Positions 24,282 through 35,160 of a stretch of DNA of 64,000 nt are shown one piece after another. The stretch is taken from positions 152,059,243-152,123,242 of the forward strand of contig JBOZIK010000001.1 in NCBI GenBank assembly GCA_051453625.1, in the 5' to 3' direction. A program made the position numbers and the translations under genes. Position 1 is the first letter of the stretch, and each line of letters starts with the position of its first letter. Below the pieces are notes generated by a model. The model was not told the origin of the DNA. It made no database searches and saw only the letters and a list, made by a program, of their open reading frames with translations. Source of the DNA: Welwitschia mirabilis (Eukaryota; Gnetophyta; Gnetopsida; Welwitschiales).

Positions 24282-25640
24282 GATGTCAGCATATCAAAGA
24301 GTGGGATGAGAAGATGAGATAGCATAAAGTTGTTTAATTGCAAAGAGTTACTCATCAGAAAAAGAGTCATTAATGGGAGTTTCATCATGGAAGCAAAAAA
24401 TTTGAGAAAAATGATGAGCAATACTATTATGTTTTCTAGCCTTATGAATGATGGTAAGATTAAATTCTTGCATTAGAAGGATTCACCTAATAAGTCTGGC
24501 ACTCAAATCTTTTTTGGTCATGTAATAGAAGATGGCTACATGGTCTGTGTAAACATAAATATGAAAACCAAAAAGATAATATCAAAGATGGCCTAAGCAA
24601 AAGATAATAGTAAGCATTTCTTTCTCAATGGTAGTGTAGTTTGATTGGGCATTTAACAAAGTTTTGTTAAGATAAGATATGAATTTAAAACCATTTTCAT
24701 TTTTTTTGGCTAAGAACCCCTCCTATAGTAATGTTGTTTGCATCACACATAAGTTTAAAGTTTTTATTCCAATCAGAACCCATGACAATAGGTTCAAAAG
24801 AGATAATTTTCTTAAGGGTTTAAAATGCAAGTTGACATGAATCATTTCAATTGAATTTAACATCTTTTTCAAGTAAGGAATGGAGAGGTTTGCAAGTTTT
24901 AACATAATCATGAACAAATCATTGATAAAAAATAGCATGTCCAAGAAAGGTTCTAACTTATTTGACATGAGTTAGGGGATTAAGATTTTTAATGATATCC
25001 ACTTTTGAGGGGTCCATCCTAATAACTTCTTTTAAAATGTGATTACCTAAAACAATTCCATGCTGGACAAGGAGAAAACTCTTTTCCCAACTCAAATGCA
25101 AGTCACTCTGAATACATTGATCTAGGACTTTTTCTAATATCATTATATTTTATTCAAAAGTATTACTAAAGATGGAGAAGTCATCCATAAAGATTTTAAT
25201 ATATTCTTCTATTATATCAGAAAAGATTTCCATCATAAATTGTTAAAAGGTTCCAGGGGCATTGCAAAGTCCAAAGGGCATTTACTTAAAAGTATAGCTT
25301 CCAAATGAAGTGGTGAAAGTAGTTTTAGCTTGGTCTTCACTTGTTATACAAATATGATTATAGCCACTATACCCATCAAGAAAATAATAGTAGGCGTAAC
25401 CTTGGATTCTATCAAGAACTTGATTAAGAAAGAGTAAAGTACAATGATCTTTTTTAGTAAACTCATTAAGTTTTTTAAAATTAATGAACATTCCCCATTT
25501 CCCCTCTTTCTTTATAACTATTATTAAAGAACTAACCCACTTACTATCAACTATGACATATATAATTCTAACATCCATAAATTTAGTGATTTTATCTTTG
25601 ACAATTTGTTTAAGGATTGATTTAGTCTTCTTAGGGGTTG
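24282..25640 (-). pseudogene. pol: Element B reverse transcriptase and RNase H (broken)
   Basis: The N-terminal half of RT is open for 98 codons (25578-25282): IIYVI-DSKWVS, KKEGKWGMFINFKKLNE, KDHCTLLFL, FLDGYSGYNHI, TTFTTSFGSYTF. The catalytic FMDDFSIF motif is intact at 25170-25191 (Asp codons 25183-25185 and 25180-25182). The next block (25143-24958) reads LHLSWEKSFLLVQHGIVLG. RNase H and the connection continue to about 24300 in shifting frames (24968-24723 includes CVMQTT, matching C-DA-N). Breaks are stops and small indels; no residue of the FMDD motif is lost. Confidence 0.85.
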
Positions 25641-25887
25641 CCTAATAGGTTTGGTATTATCTTTCACATAGATTTTATGTTGAACTATAGAAAGAGGAAT
25701 GGCATCTAAGTATTTATGTGTCTAAGCAAAGGCATTTTTCTTTGAATTTAAAAGTAAGATTAAATCAGATTCTTATTAAGAAGTTAGAATATCATTGATT
25801 ATCAAAGGTTTCATTTGATTTTCAGAAATAAAAATGTATTTTAATCCTTGTAAAAATTTCTTAAGTTTAGGGGTGATATGTTGGATT

Positions 25888-25927
25888 GTCATCCCATCTA
25901 TCGTGAAAATGACAGATGTGGGATGAC
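25888..25927. repeat. Hairpin motif GTCATCCC / GGGATGAC
   Basis: GTCATCCC at 25888-25895 and its exact reverse complement GGGATGAC at 25920-25927 flank a 24-base loop containing TCGT and AATGACAG. It lies in the protease-RT linker of B. The same motif type recurs in LTRs, leaders and 3' regions of A, B and C. Confidence 0.7.
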
Positions 25928-26188
25928 AGTCTTCAAAAAGTTTTTTTGTTGAGTAGATATGTTGAGCTTATTTCCATTCTACATTTTCTTAATCCTTAGA
26001 CTCAAGATAGTTTATTTCAGTGGGGTCATCATAAAAACTTTGTTCACGTTGCATGATTAATATTTCTTCTATTGGTCGATGTTTTAAAAATAAGGTTAGT
26101 TTCAATTCATCTTCAATGTTAAACTTAGTTCTTATTTCTTTTCTAGTAGCATTAAAGACTTGTCAAAATGGTATCTTATCATGCTAGA

Positions 26189-26548
26189 TCATGTGTCAAT
26201 AATATAATGGAAAATTGCATAAAAGTCTATTCCTAAAAGTAATGGATATTGTCCATTATGTTCTATCTTAATTATGACTACACCAATAGGATAAAAATAT
26301 TCCTCAATTTGGATAAGTAGGTCTTTGATAGTTTTCAATGGTCTCTTGATTGAGCTATTAGCTAATTTCAAGATGATAGGTATAGGTTTAACTCTTCTCT
26401 CTAACCAAAGTCTTTTACATATGTGAAGAGGCATGATGTTTACACTTGCTTCTATGTTAATCAAAGCCTTTTGAATTCTTTTGTTTTCTTCTAAGGTAGC
26501 ACTTATAGTTTTAGCCCTAGGATCTTTGAATTTAGAACATTTTTGCAT
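26189..26548 (-). pseudogene. pol: Element B aspartic protease (catalytic Asp lost)
   Basis: A 119-codon open stretch covers the retroviral-type protease that cuts Gag-Pol. The block before the active site reads KFKDPRAKTIS. The active site, normally D-L-G-A-S in this lineage, reads N-I-E-A-S-V-N-I-M-P: Asp to Asn at 26456-26458 and Gly to Glu at 26450-26452, both single G-to-A changes. LKLANSSIKRPL and YPLLLGIDF match the flap and C-terminal blocks. The frame is open but the enzyme would be inactive. The + strand frame at 26481-26681 is a shadow. Confidence 0.85.
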
Positions 26549-28452
26549 AAGTAAGTTGGAAAGAGATTGGGCAAGAAAAACTCAGCTAGGAACAATACAT
26601 TTTTGCTTTCTTCTTATTAAATCTTTTTATAACTTAGAATATATAGGATTTTTTAGAAGAGTTTCCAAAAGGGTAGGTTGATGTTAACTTCTTGCATCAA
26701 GGATTTCAGGTGTTCATAAAAGGTAGGATTTGTATTTAAACTATCAAGCCAAGGAGTGGATAGTTTCTTTTCTTTGTTTTCCTTTGAATTATTTTTAGTG
26801 GAGTCCTTAGTAGGTGATATAAATGGAAGGTTATGAGAGTCTAAAATTTCCACATCATCTTCCTTATTCATTTTATTATTTTTTTTAGAAGTTGAAACCT
26901 CATAGGTAGGAGGTATTGTATCCTTTCTACTTCTTGTCACTATTTTTAAATCTCTCCTAACTTCATTTGGATTGGACATTGATTGAGAAGTAAGAGATCC
27001 TTATGGTCTTTGACTGGCAAGCATTGTTTGTTAAAGTACATTTACTAGGTTCTTAATCTTGCTATTAGTTTTCTCCTGCACTTTTCTCATCTCTTCTATG
27101 AATTCTCTAATAGGATCATTCATATTTTATTGAAAATTAGGTTGAAATTTGGAATTATTGAATCTATTTTCAAATGGTTTCCATTGAGATTGCTTACCTA
27201 ATCTTTGTTGATATTGTAGCTAGTTTTTAAAGTTAGGTGTTTTTTAGTTAAAGGAACATAGTTCCTCAAACATCGTTTCCTTACAAGTTGGTAACAAAGG
27301 GCATTCTTTTATTTAATGAGAGTCATCTTTACAAATTTCAAAATTTGAAGTTGAGATTTCATTCTTTACTGCTTTTGCATCAATTATCATTTGTGTATAC
27401 TTCTATAAAGTAATAGTAAAATCTTTCATTAGGTTTTTAAGTTCTCCCTTTCTTATTCCTTCTCATATTTTGCTTCTTTTAAATCTTTTAGAATTTGTCC
27501 TATAATGTGATTTTCTTTAGTGGGTTTAGGATAATTTTGATGTTTCCACTAAATTTTCTAACACACTCCATGCATCATCTAGGCCTAAATTTAATAAGTT
27601 GCCTCTACAAAAAAAATCTATAAGTTATTTTATTAAAGGATTCAATCCACTATAAAAATAATCTACTAGTTATTCTTTATGAAATTCATTGATAGAGTTG
27701 GAATGGCTAGCGATTATAAAATGTTCATAAGCCATTGCATAATCCTCATGAGTTTGTTATTGAAAGTTGATTACTTCTTTTCTTCTCTGCTTCATGGAAC
27801 TCTCACTCAAAAATATTTTAATAAATACTTCTTAGAATTAACTCCAATATTTAAGGCTTTTATGTGGAATAGTTTTAAGCCAAAATTTTGCTTTTTTTCT
27901 AAGCATAACTAGAAAAATAATTATGTAATTATGGTCACTAATACATTTTTTTCCATTTGTTGAAGTAAGTAAAAGTTACTCAATGTCAGCTAAATGTCGA
28001 AAAGGGTATTCCTTTCATTCCCCTGAAAAATTTGGATAAGCATTTACATTTCTTAATTCTACATCTTCTCCAAGATGTGAATCAAAAGGATTTTGAATTT
28101 CACATTTTCCATTAGTAATTAAATCCCTAAGAGTAACATTTAATTTAAGGAAGAAGTTCCTATTACGATTAGAGTATTGGATGAAAAAACTTGCTTTTGT
28201 TTTTGCAATGCTTTCAATACATTTAACATTTTCAAAGAAATAATATGATCAACTTATACACTATAATTTTCTTTTACAAAATGTAATTCTGAAATAATAA
28301 AAGAAGAAAGATCTTCTTCTTCAATTCTAGAAATTTGCATACCTAGGGTGTGCATACCTAGATTTAGCTCAAAGTCAAATAATCCTTCTCTGATGTTTTC
28401 TTCAATCAGGTTTTATCTCTCTGATATATTATTTCTTACCAAAATTTACCAT
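26549..28452 (-). pseudogene. gag: Element B gag (broken)
   Basis: Gag forms the particle that packages element RNA. The likely start is the ATG at 28452-28450 (MVNFG), which aligns with the gag start of C (52780, MVNFD). The middle part (about 27900-27540) keeps KPWLK, F-SGLNPLIKQLID and LDDAW-like blocks in broken frame. The last 108 codons (26979-26653) are open and hydrophilic, with a Lys/Asp/Ser-rich linker followed by STPWLDSLNTNPTFYEHL, the usual gag-protease junction. Many stops replace Gln. The + strand frame at 27679-27912 is a shadow. Confidence 0.75.
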
Positions 28453-28990
28453 ATCCTTGCATGCTCAAATAAATAATAAAAATATAAAATCAAAAATAGA
28501 AAACTATCATCTACCTTATCATGGAAACAATAGAAAAGTTGATGATCACAATAATAAAAATCTAAAACTATAAAAATTATGACAAAAAGAAACTAGATTA
28601 TCATTGAGACTATTATGGAGATGATAGAAAGAATGATAGTTTTTTTAATTTATAGAAAAAAATAAATCAAACATGTGGAAGATTTCAGGACTGTCATCCT
28701 TTTGGTCGTGGGGATAATAGACAAAATGACATTTCATTATGAAGAAAAATAAAGAAAAACTATGAAAAACCAAAACTAATTTTAAAATTTTAAACTATCA
28801 TGCCCTATGTTATTGGTATGATAGAGAAAATGATATAATCCTCAATAAAATTTGTAAAAAATAAAATCACAAAAAAAAAGATATACTTAAAACTATACTA
28901 AAAGTACAACATTAACTTAAATAAATAACATAAATAAAAGATTCAAGGTACTGATTTGGTTAATGACAATTCTTTTAGCTCATTGTAGCC
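28453..28990 (-). other. Element B untranslated leader
   Basis: Between primer site and gag start, 538 bases without an open frame. It carries degenerate copies of the GTCATCC...GGATGA motif at about 28692-28737 and 28796-28835. C has a leader of similar length with similar motifs. Confidence 0.7.
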
Positions 28991-29009
28991 TTCCATAGTA
29001 ATGATGCCA
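28991..29009 (-). other. Element B primer-binding site (tRNA-Asp type)
   Basis: On the minus strand TGGCATCATTACTATGGAA follows the 5' LTR after a 3-base spacer (AAA, 29010-29012). It matches the tRNA-Asp-type site TGGCGCCGTTGCCGGGGA at most positions; all but one of the differences are C-to-T or G-to-A. This lets the tRNA prime minus-strand cDNA. Confidence 0.75.
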
Positions 29010-29012
29010 AAA

Positions 29013-30373
29013 TGTTATGATATAAATATATGCAATATTGAAGCTATTTAGGTAAATCTGTCATCAAATAACTTATAGAAAAACACATGCTAGTATAAAT
29101 AGGAGTTCACCTGAATGTCATAATCCCAATGAAGGCACTAGGCTTAGAGTTAGGAAATTGATTTCCAAAGATGTTTTTAGTCTTTTATCTTTTAATACTG
29201 AAAGTGACTAATAAAGTAAATGCAATGTAAGATGAACAAATATGAAATGTAATGAATGGAAATGGAAATGGATTCTACTTAGATCTTAGTCTTTCTACCA
29301 CAAAGACTACTTTTCTATAACTTATATCAATTAAGAAAAACATCCAACTAGTTTTTAACCAACATAAACTATGAGATATATCCAAGTAAAAATATGTAAT
29401 ATGCAATATGCAATATGGAATTGCAATGGAATAACAAATATACTACTAACCAAGGTCAACCTTAATAAAGATTGCCCTTATAATCTAAATAAATCATAAA
29501 ACTATCACTTAACTATGACCAACTTAAACCATAAAGGATGTTACATAATTATAATGAAAAGAGAAATTGTATTAATTCAAAGAGTATTTAACATCCAATT
29601 AAAATTATAATAACAACATCTCAATGGAATATATCTAGCCTAACACCAAAGAAACTCCTTTGTGTAGCTTTGGATGGAACTTTTACCCTTCAATCCTTCA
29701 TTACAAGTATCAGGTACAAAAGATGGCCTAGAAATAAAGGAGAGGAAGGTTATTTATAACTTTTCATTTGAAGTTCTAGAAGTAAAATCCTAAAGGAAGG
29801 AAACAAAAATCTTAATAATTCACATGAGTCACTTAACCTAATTTACAAAGATATTACTTTCGAACATACAAAAAAAGTTGTCATCCTCCTGTCGTTAGGA
29901 TGACATAGGAGACAATACCAAGTGCCACCTGTCTTCATGTGTTTCATGTGCCACTGTTAGTCCCATAGAGTTTTTGTCTATGTTATTTGTGTCATCATCT
30001 TGCTTATCATGAAAATAACACAGAGGATGACACCATGTACTACATGTCTCCATCTTCTCCCTGTGCTACTATTAATATTGTAGCCTCTATCCATATTGGT
30101 AGTGTTATCGTCCTAGTTGTCGTGGAGACAATGGAGGGGATGAAATTCTTCCTTTTCTCCAATTTTAAAGGTAAGTCATCTTTTGCATTATAAAGTCCTC
30201 CTTTGAAATATGCAATATCATAATAGGCTTGAGAAACTGCAAAAAATGCTAAGGATTACATGTTTTATTAATCATCTTATCAGATCTCCATAGTAATTAT
30301 TATTGCATTAAAACCTGTGTGAATATCCTACAAAAGTACTCAAACTACACCATTAGATTCCTACAAATTGGCA
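29013..30373 (-). repeat. Element B 5' LTR
   Basis: 1361 bases, on + from TGTTATGATA to CTACAAATTGGCA; on the element strand TGCCAATTTG...TAACA. It pairs with 20513-21800 and holds the ~111-bp tandem array at 29880-30150. In LTR elements transcription starts inside the 5' LTR; I could not place a TATA box with confidence. Confidence 0.85.
29880..30150 (-). repeat. ~111-bp tandem repeats in B 5' LTR
   Basis: Units start at 29880, 29991 and 30104 (third partial). The first opens with a perfect 8-bp inverted repeat, GTCATCCT (29880-29887) and AGGATGAC (29897-29904), with a 9-base loop containing GTCGT. Later units have imperfect versions. Confidence 0.85.
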
Positions 30374-30573
30374 TTTCAATAGAGTGCATCTTATGAATAT
30401 AGAATAGTGTGACAGTAGATATTCTAAAGAAAGTTCAACTGTAGGGAGATAAGATATTATGCATAATTATGACATTACTTGATCACTATTTTCTTGTAGA
30501 TCCTAAACATTCTCAGTCTTCTCCTCCTACACATAAGTCTACTACACATTAGGAATTCATCATGACTATATAA
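30374..30573 (+). pseudogene. Element A extra 3' ORF, last part
   Basis: Sequence right of B aligns with C's extra ORF downstream of the point where A breaks at 20512: ACAGTAGATATTC near 30411 matches C, and the proline/serine-rich tail HSQSSPPTHKS ending at EFIMTI-stop (30571-30573) matches C's HSPSFYPTFEP and QFIMYK-stop (42362). This proves that A continues here and that B lies inside the ORF. Confidence 0.65.
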
Positions 30574-31117
30574 GGTGAGTAACTTCTTTATATTTTATTA
30601 TGTATCTTTTCCTCTATAGATTGTACAAAACTCATGATTTATATATAGCCATATTATTTTTGAGTATTATCATGTGTATGTTTTTATTACTAGATATCAT
30701 GAATATTTTTACATATTATGTTTAATACTTTATGATCAAGATTGCTTATGCATATATAATTATTTCTTTTATCTACCATACATTTGAGTGAGGGGATATT
30801 AATCACTAGTATATTTAATATTTATCTTTCTAAAAAATTTTCACAAGCTTCTATTTTTAGAGAATAATTTTTTACCTTATCATGCCCTCCATCATATGCA
30901 CCATCACTAGGATGATAGCATGACCAATTGTACTACATAGGTAAAACATTTAATTATCTATTTTTGACATTTTTATTCTACATTTTGAGATTTTTAAAAT
31001 TCTTTCTAAGGTTATTTCATAGTTTTCTATTTGATTTATTATAAGATAATTTGGCTCACAATTATGGTTATTCACCTACTTTTATTAGGGACTAACCAGG
31101 CTAAGTAGGAAATATAT
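30574..31117 (+). other. Element A 3' untranslated region
   Basis: About 540 bases between ORF2 stop and 3' LTR, aligning with C 42361-41852. It contains a G-rich tract GTGAGGGGATATT (30788-30800) equivalent to AGTGGGGGATGTT in C (42151-42163, minus), about 320 bases before the LTR, and a TCATCACTAGGATGATAG hairpin motif near 30901. The purine stretch AAGTAGGAAATATA directly before the LTR is the probable primer for plus-strand synthesis. Confidence 0.65.
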
Positions 31118-32298
31118 TGCACTACTAAATTGTATGTATTTGATAGGGTATTTTAAGTACTTTCATAGGATATTAGATAAATTTATACTTAGTTTTTATG
31201 AAAATGTAGAGATAAGGTAAATGTCATGAAAACATGCAATATTCAATACATTTGATAGCCTTTGAAGCAATTCACAATACTTCCTATTTGAGGCAATAAT
31301 CCTATAATCAAAGAGGCTAATGTAATACAAGAAATACTTTACAAAGTCCCTCATTTAATTAATCATTTAAATGACTATATGAATGATAAAAACACTTAAT
31401 CTAAGGAGGATACTTAATAGATTAATATGAAAACTAATGTAGAATTCATATTATATGGCATTATCTCTTATGATGTCCAAAAGACTAGTTGAATGATACT
31501 TAAAATAAACACTGTACCAAATCTTACCAAACTCTAGTCATATGTCTTGCATCTTCTTATATGGTTTTTAGGGTTGTTAACATTCTTATTTATATTTACC
31601 AAATTTTAATTCTATTTTGTAATACATACCTCCTCTTCCCTCAACTCCATTTTCACCTTATTTAATATTAGAAATTCTTATGATAAGAGATTAAAGGGTA
31701 GGAAGTTCATCCATTATTATTGCAAAGAGATGTTTTCCTTACTATTGGATTATGCATCCTTCATTGAGGTATTGCTGCTTTATAACATGGATGTTGGTTT
31801 CTCTTTAATCAAAACTCTATTTTTCTTTTTTAATCTTTTGGTATGTGAATATCCATTATGGTTTATGTTATTTTTTATTCTATGACAGCTTCATTAGTGA
31901 TATGGATTATGATGATAACCTTTGTTAAGATATACATTATTAGTATAGATGCATTTTATTTCATTTCCTAAATTAAGTTTTTATTATTTCCATACTTTAT
32001 CCAATGTACTTGATATCTTAGGTTGATCTTAATCTAGTGATGACTTTCCTTGATTGAAATAGGTTATATAGGACTAATATCTATGATATATTGATTTGAA
32101 AATTGGATAGAAGTTATATTTATAATAGGACTTGTATTTCATTTGCATAATGTATTCATTTGCATTGTTAGTTTGTTCTATTTTATGATTACATAAGCAT
32201 TTCGTTATCCAAATTAATTCTCTTTCTTCTCATTTGTGCCTTTCATCAGATTATAACATTTGGTTAATTTCATCTATATTAGTGTGTTGTGTTGTGTA

Positions 32299-32337
<39 letters not shown>

Positions 32338-32388
32338 TTTCAGGATCTATTTGAGGACATAACATTTGCATAGATACACACCATAACA
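31118..32388 (+). repeat. Element A 3' LTR
   Basis: Starts TGCACTACTAAATTG and ends CCATAACA; 1271 bases. It matches C's LTR in reverse at both ends (TGCACTACCAACTT...CTCATTGCAACA) and in blocks between, such as ATATTAGTGTGTTGTGTT near 32278. The right flank begins CACTA (32389-32393), a candidate target-duplication copy whose partner would be left of the window. Confidence 0.8.
32301..32334. repeat. (AT)17 microsatellite in A 3' LTR
   Basis: Seventeen uninterrupted AT units near the 3' end of A's LTR. C's LTR has ordinary AT-rich sequence at this place, so the tract arose in A. Confidence 0.95.
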
Positions 32389-32439
32389 CACTACCTGATC
32401 ATTTATAGTACATCTTTTTAGATAGTGATTAATCTAAAT

Positions 32440-33480
32440 CTATTATTATTAGTATTCATCTTACTCCTTGTAAAGAAAAAGATCTTACTAAGTTATTACT
32501 TGAACATTCTATAGCTTTCACTTGATCTTATTATGATTTAATTGCTAGTTATTCTTTATTTTCTTCTCATCCTATTTATTAGAAACCTAATATCAAACTT
32601 ATTTATCAACCTCAGCATATGCTAAATTAAAAGGTTAAGGATATTATTCGAAAGTAAATCATGAGGCTTTAGGAAGTTAATATTATTTTTCTCATTGCAA
32701 AAAGTAAATGGGTAAGTTTTTTATAAGTTATCCCAAAGAAGAATGGTAAATGATGAATTTGTATCGGCTTTTGTGCTATGAATACTCATACTAAGAAAGA
32801 TCATTTTCATGTTTATTTTATTAATTTAATTCTTGATAAATGTTCAAGCTATTATGTTTTTTTTTGAATTGATATAATGGTTATAATACAATTCTTATAG
32901 CTTTAGAAGATTTAAAAAAAGATACCTTTACTTGTTTTCTTAGAACTTTTGCCTACCGTCATATGCCTTTTGATTTATGTAATTTTCCTACAACTTTTCA
33001 TACATGTATAAATGACCTTTATTTTGCTGATCTTATTAACACAGTTTTAGAAATCTTTATGAATTATTTTTATCTCTATGTTGATTTTTTTTAATGAAAT
33101 AATGTATTATTTGAAGTTAATCTTATATGTTGTATTGTTTATAACCTTAAACTTAGTTGGGAGAAAAATTATGTTATAGTTACTAGATGAATTGTTCTTA
33201 ATAATGTTATTTCTACATAAGGAATACAAATAGATTTTATTAAGATTGATATTATTTGTTGTCTTCCTACTCCTACTTATGTTAAAGATATAAGATCTTT
33301 CTTAGAACATGATGGTTTATATTACCATTTCATTTCATCTTTTAGTTCTCTTAGGAAACCTTTGAATAAATTAATTTTAAAGGATGCACCTTTTTCTTAG
33401 GTACTTGAATATGAACTTGCATTTTAAAACCTTAGAGTTTTTTTTATTATGTTCACTTATTATTTAATCTCCTAATTAAT
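32440..33480 (+). pseudogene. pol: Element E reverse transcriptase (broken)
   Basis: Pre-RT block CKEKDLTKLLLEHSIAFT at 32467-32522, then SYYDLIASYSL, SKWVSFL-VIPKKNG, KDHF, and, after a frameshift, FRTFAYRHMPFDLCN-PTTF (about 32937-33000). The catalytic motif, normally F-M-D-D-F, reads F-M-N-Y-F (33056-33070): both Asp residues are lost. Further blocks LKLSWEKNYVIV and SFLEHDGLYYHF follow. Stops replace Trp and Gln repeatedly, with few indels. Confidence 0.8.
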
Positions 33481-34060
33481 ATTATCCTTTTAAAGTAATA
33501 ACTTATGTAAGTGACTTCATAGTAGATACAATCTTAGGTTAAAATCTTCACTATAAGCCCATTGTCATTTTTGACACTAGTAATACCTTGCATAATCTAC
33601 AACTTAATTATTCTACTACTAAAAAGAAGATGTTAGCTATTATCTTTACTCTTGGAAATTTTACCACTATTTAATTTGTTATTCTATAATTATCTTTATT
33701 CATCATAATTCTTTGAAATACATTAAAAGAAAATCCCTTAACTAAACCTCATATTGTGTGTTTTGTTTTACTTATGTACAAATTTAGTATTACTATCAAA
33801 TATAGATCAATAAATGAAAAACTAGCTGTTCATTATTTATGTCACCTTTTCTTATGTATTAATTCATCTAAAATTAATGGAAATTTATTTACTATGAATG
33901 TTTTGTCTTGGTATGCTAATATTTTAAATTTTAAATCCTATGGTAAACTTCATAGTAATATATCTTATTATCATCAAAATAAAATTTTATTTCAATAACA
34001 TAAATTTCTTTGGAACCAACTCTTTTGTTTAAAAATTATATTCATAGGTCTTTCAAAGAT
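33481..34060 (+). pseudogene. pol: Element E RNase H and pre-integrase linker (broken)
   Basis: RNase H blocks are faint: a SDFIVDTILG stretch (about 33510) in place of the C-DASN-AVGAVLG block, and STTKKKMLAIIFTL (about 33612-33655) in place of the TTEKELLA block. An 80-codon open frame (33756-33998) covers CFVLLMYKFSITIKYRSINE, the RWILLLQEFDL-type block, and the linker ending near LSWYANILNF. No catalytic set can be confirmed. Confidence 0.65.
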
Positions 34061-35160
34061 GTATAATTAAGAGTGAAATGATTGATATATTAGAATTTTA
34101 TCATAATGATTTTTGTGATGGTCATTTTATTGGAAAGAAAAATGAATACAAAATTTTACATATAGGCTTCTTTTGATACTTTATTTTTAAAGATGCTAAT
34201 GAATTTTATAAATCATGTGATAAATTCCAAATAATGGGTAGTATTACTAGGAAAAATTAAATATTTCTTGAACCTATCATTGTCTGTTGATCTTTTAGTA
34301 TTTATGGTATTGGTTCCGTTAAACCATTTCCACCTTCATTTGGTAATGTTTATATTGTTGTTCTAATGGATTATGTTACTAAATGAGTAAAAGCTAAATA
34401 CTTTAAATATTACAATGCTAATGCTATTATTATATTTCTTAAATATTATGTTTTATTCCATTTTGGTTATTCTAAAGTAATTATTAGTGATCAAGAAACC
34501 CATTTTTGCAATAATAGTTTTAGAAGCCTTAAGCTTAAATATGGTATTACTCATAAAGTAGCTACTACTTATCATCCTCAAAGTAATGGTTAATCTTCAG
34601 TAACTAACCATGAGTTTATTAGAATTATTCAAAAAATACTTAGTACTAATAAAAAATATTGGTTACTAAAATTAGCTAATGCATTATGAACTTATCATAT
34701 AGCTTCTAAAACTCCCATTGACATGACTCCTTTCAAACTTGTTTATGGTAAGTAAGTTTTTCTTCCTATTGAGATAGAACATCAAGTTTTTAATGCTATT
34801 TGTAAATCTAATCTTGATTTTGAAAAATGTGCCAAACATAAATTAGATTAATTAAATGAAATAGATGTAATAGTATTAAGTGCTTATGATAACCAACTTC
34901 TTGCTAAAAAATGAATGAAATATTATCATGATCAAATCCTTCTTAGTAAAATTTTCATGGAGGTGATTAAGTTTTACTTTTTAATTATCATTTCCATTTG
35001 TTTTATAAAAAATTAAAAGCTAAATGGAAAGGTTTATTTATTATTATTCATGTTTTTTCTTTTGAAGCTATTGATATTCAGGATCTTAGAACTAGTCATG
35101 TTCAATGATTGAATGGATCTAAAATTAAGTTATTTAGTGATAAAAATTTAAATGTATTAA
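34061..35160 (+). pseudogene. pol: Element E integrase (one long frame broken only by point stops)
   Basis: From about 34071 to 34950 a single frame runs without indels. It contains EFYHNDFCDGHFIGKK (zinc domain start), SCDKFQIMGSITRKN, PFPPSFGNVYIVVLMDYVTK (first Asp), VIISDQETHF (second Asp), KYGITHKVATTYHPQSNG, and the MTPFKLVYGK and PIEIEHQ blocks. Most stops are single-base changes of Trp, Gln or Glu codons. The D-x35-E position is Ser (NG-stop-SS-V), so the Glu is lost. The C-terminal barrel beyond 34950 is frameshifted. Confidence 0.85.

Larger units (their letters stand above)
20513..30373 (-). mobile_element. Athila-type element B, two LTRs, internally deleted
   Basis: A minus-strand LTR retrotransposon with both LTRs (3' LTR 20513-21800; 5' LTR 29013-30373), a tRNA-Asp-type primer site and gag-PR-RT-RNase H in order. 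The integrase core is deleted and there is no extra 3' ORF, so it could only have moved with proteins supplied by relatives if those losses came before its insertion. It sits in the extra ORF of element A: sequence on its two sides aligns continuously with element C. A clean 5-bp target duplication is not visible (CAGTG on the left, TTTCA on the right). Confidence 0.85.
1..32388 (+). mobile_element. Athila-type Ty3/gypsy element A, interrupted twice, 5' end outside window
   Basis: A degenerate LTR retrotransposon whose parts appear in order on the + strand: RT and RNase H (1-1285), integrase (15412-16550), a long 3' region, an extra ORF (19460-20512 and 30374-30573), a 3' untranslated stretch and a 3' LTR (31118-32388). 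Element C, read in reverse, shows the same order and aligns along the 3' region, extra ORF and LTR, which is how the pieces were joined. The interruptions are a CACTA transposon (1286-15411) and element B (20513-30373). The 5' LTR, gag and protease should lie left of the window. Lineage is inferred from relatives B and C, which have tRNA-Asp-type primer sites. Confidence 0.85.

Noticed and set aside
27679-27912. 77-codon + strand frame
   Set aside because: Antisense shadow of element B gag.
20508-30378. Target-site duplication of element B
   Set aside because: The five bases on the left (CAGTG) and right (TTTCA) do not match, so I do not claim one. Mutation or a misplaced LTR end may be the cause.
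32389-32393. CACTA at the right edge of A's 3' LTR as a transposon terminus
   Set aside because: No inverted TAGTG partner and no subterminal repeats nearby. Most likely the target-site copy of element A.
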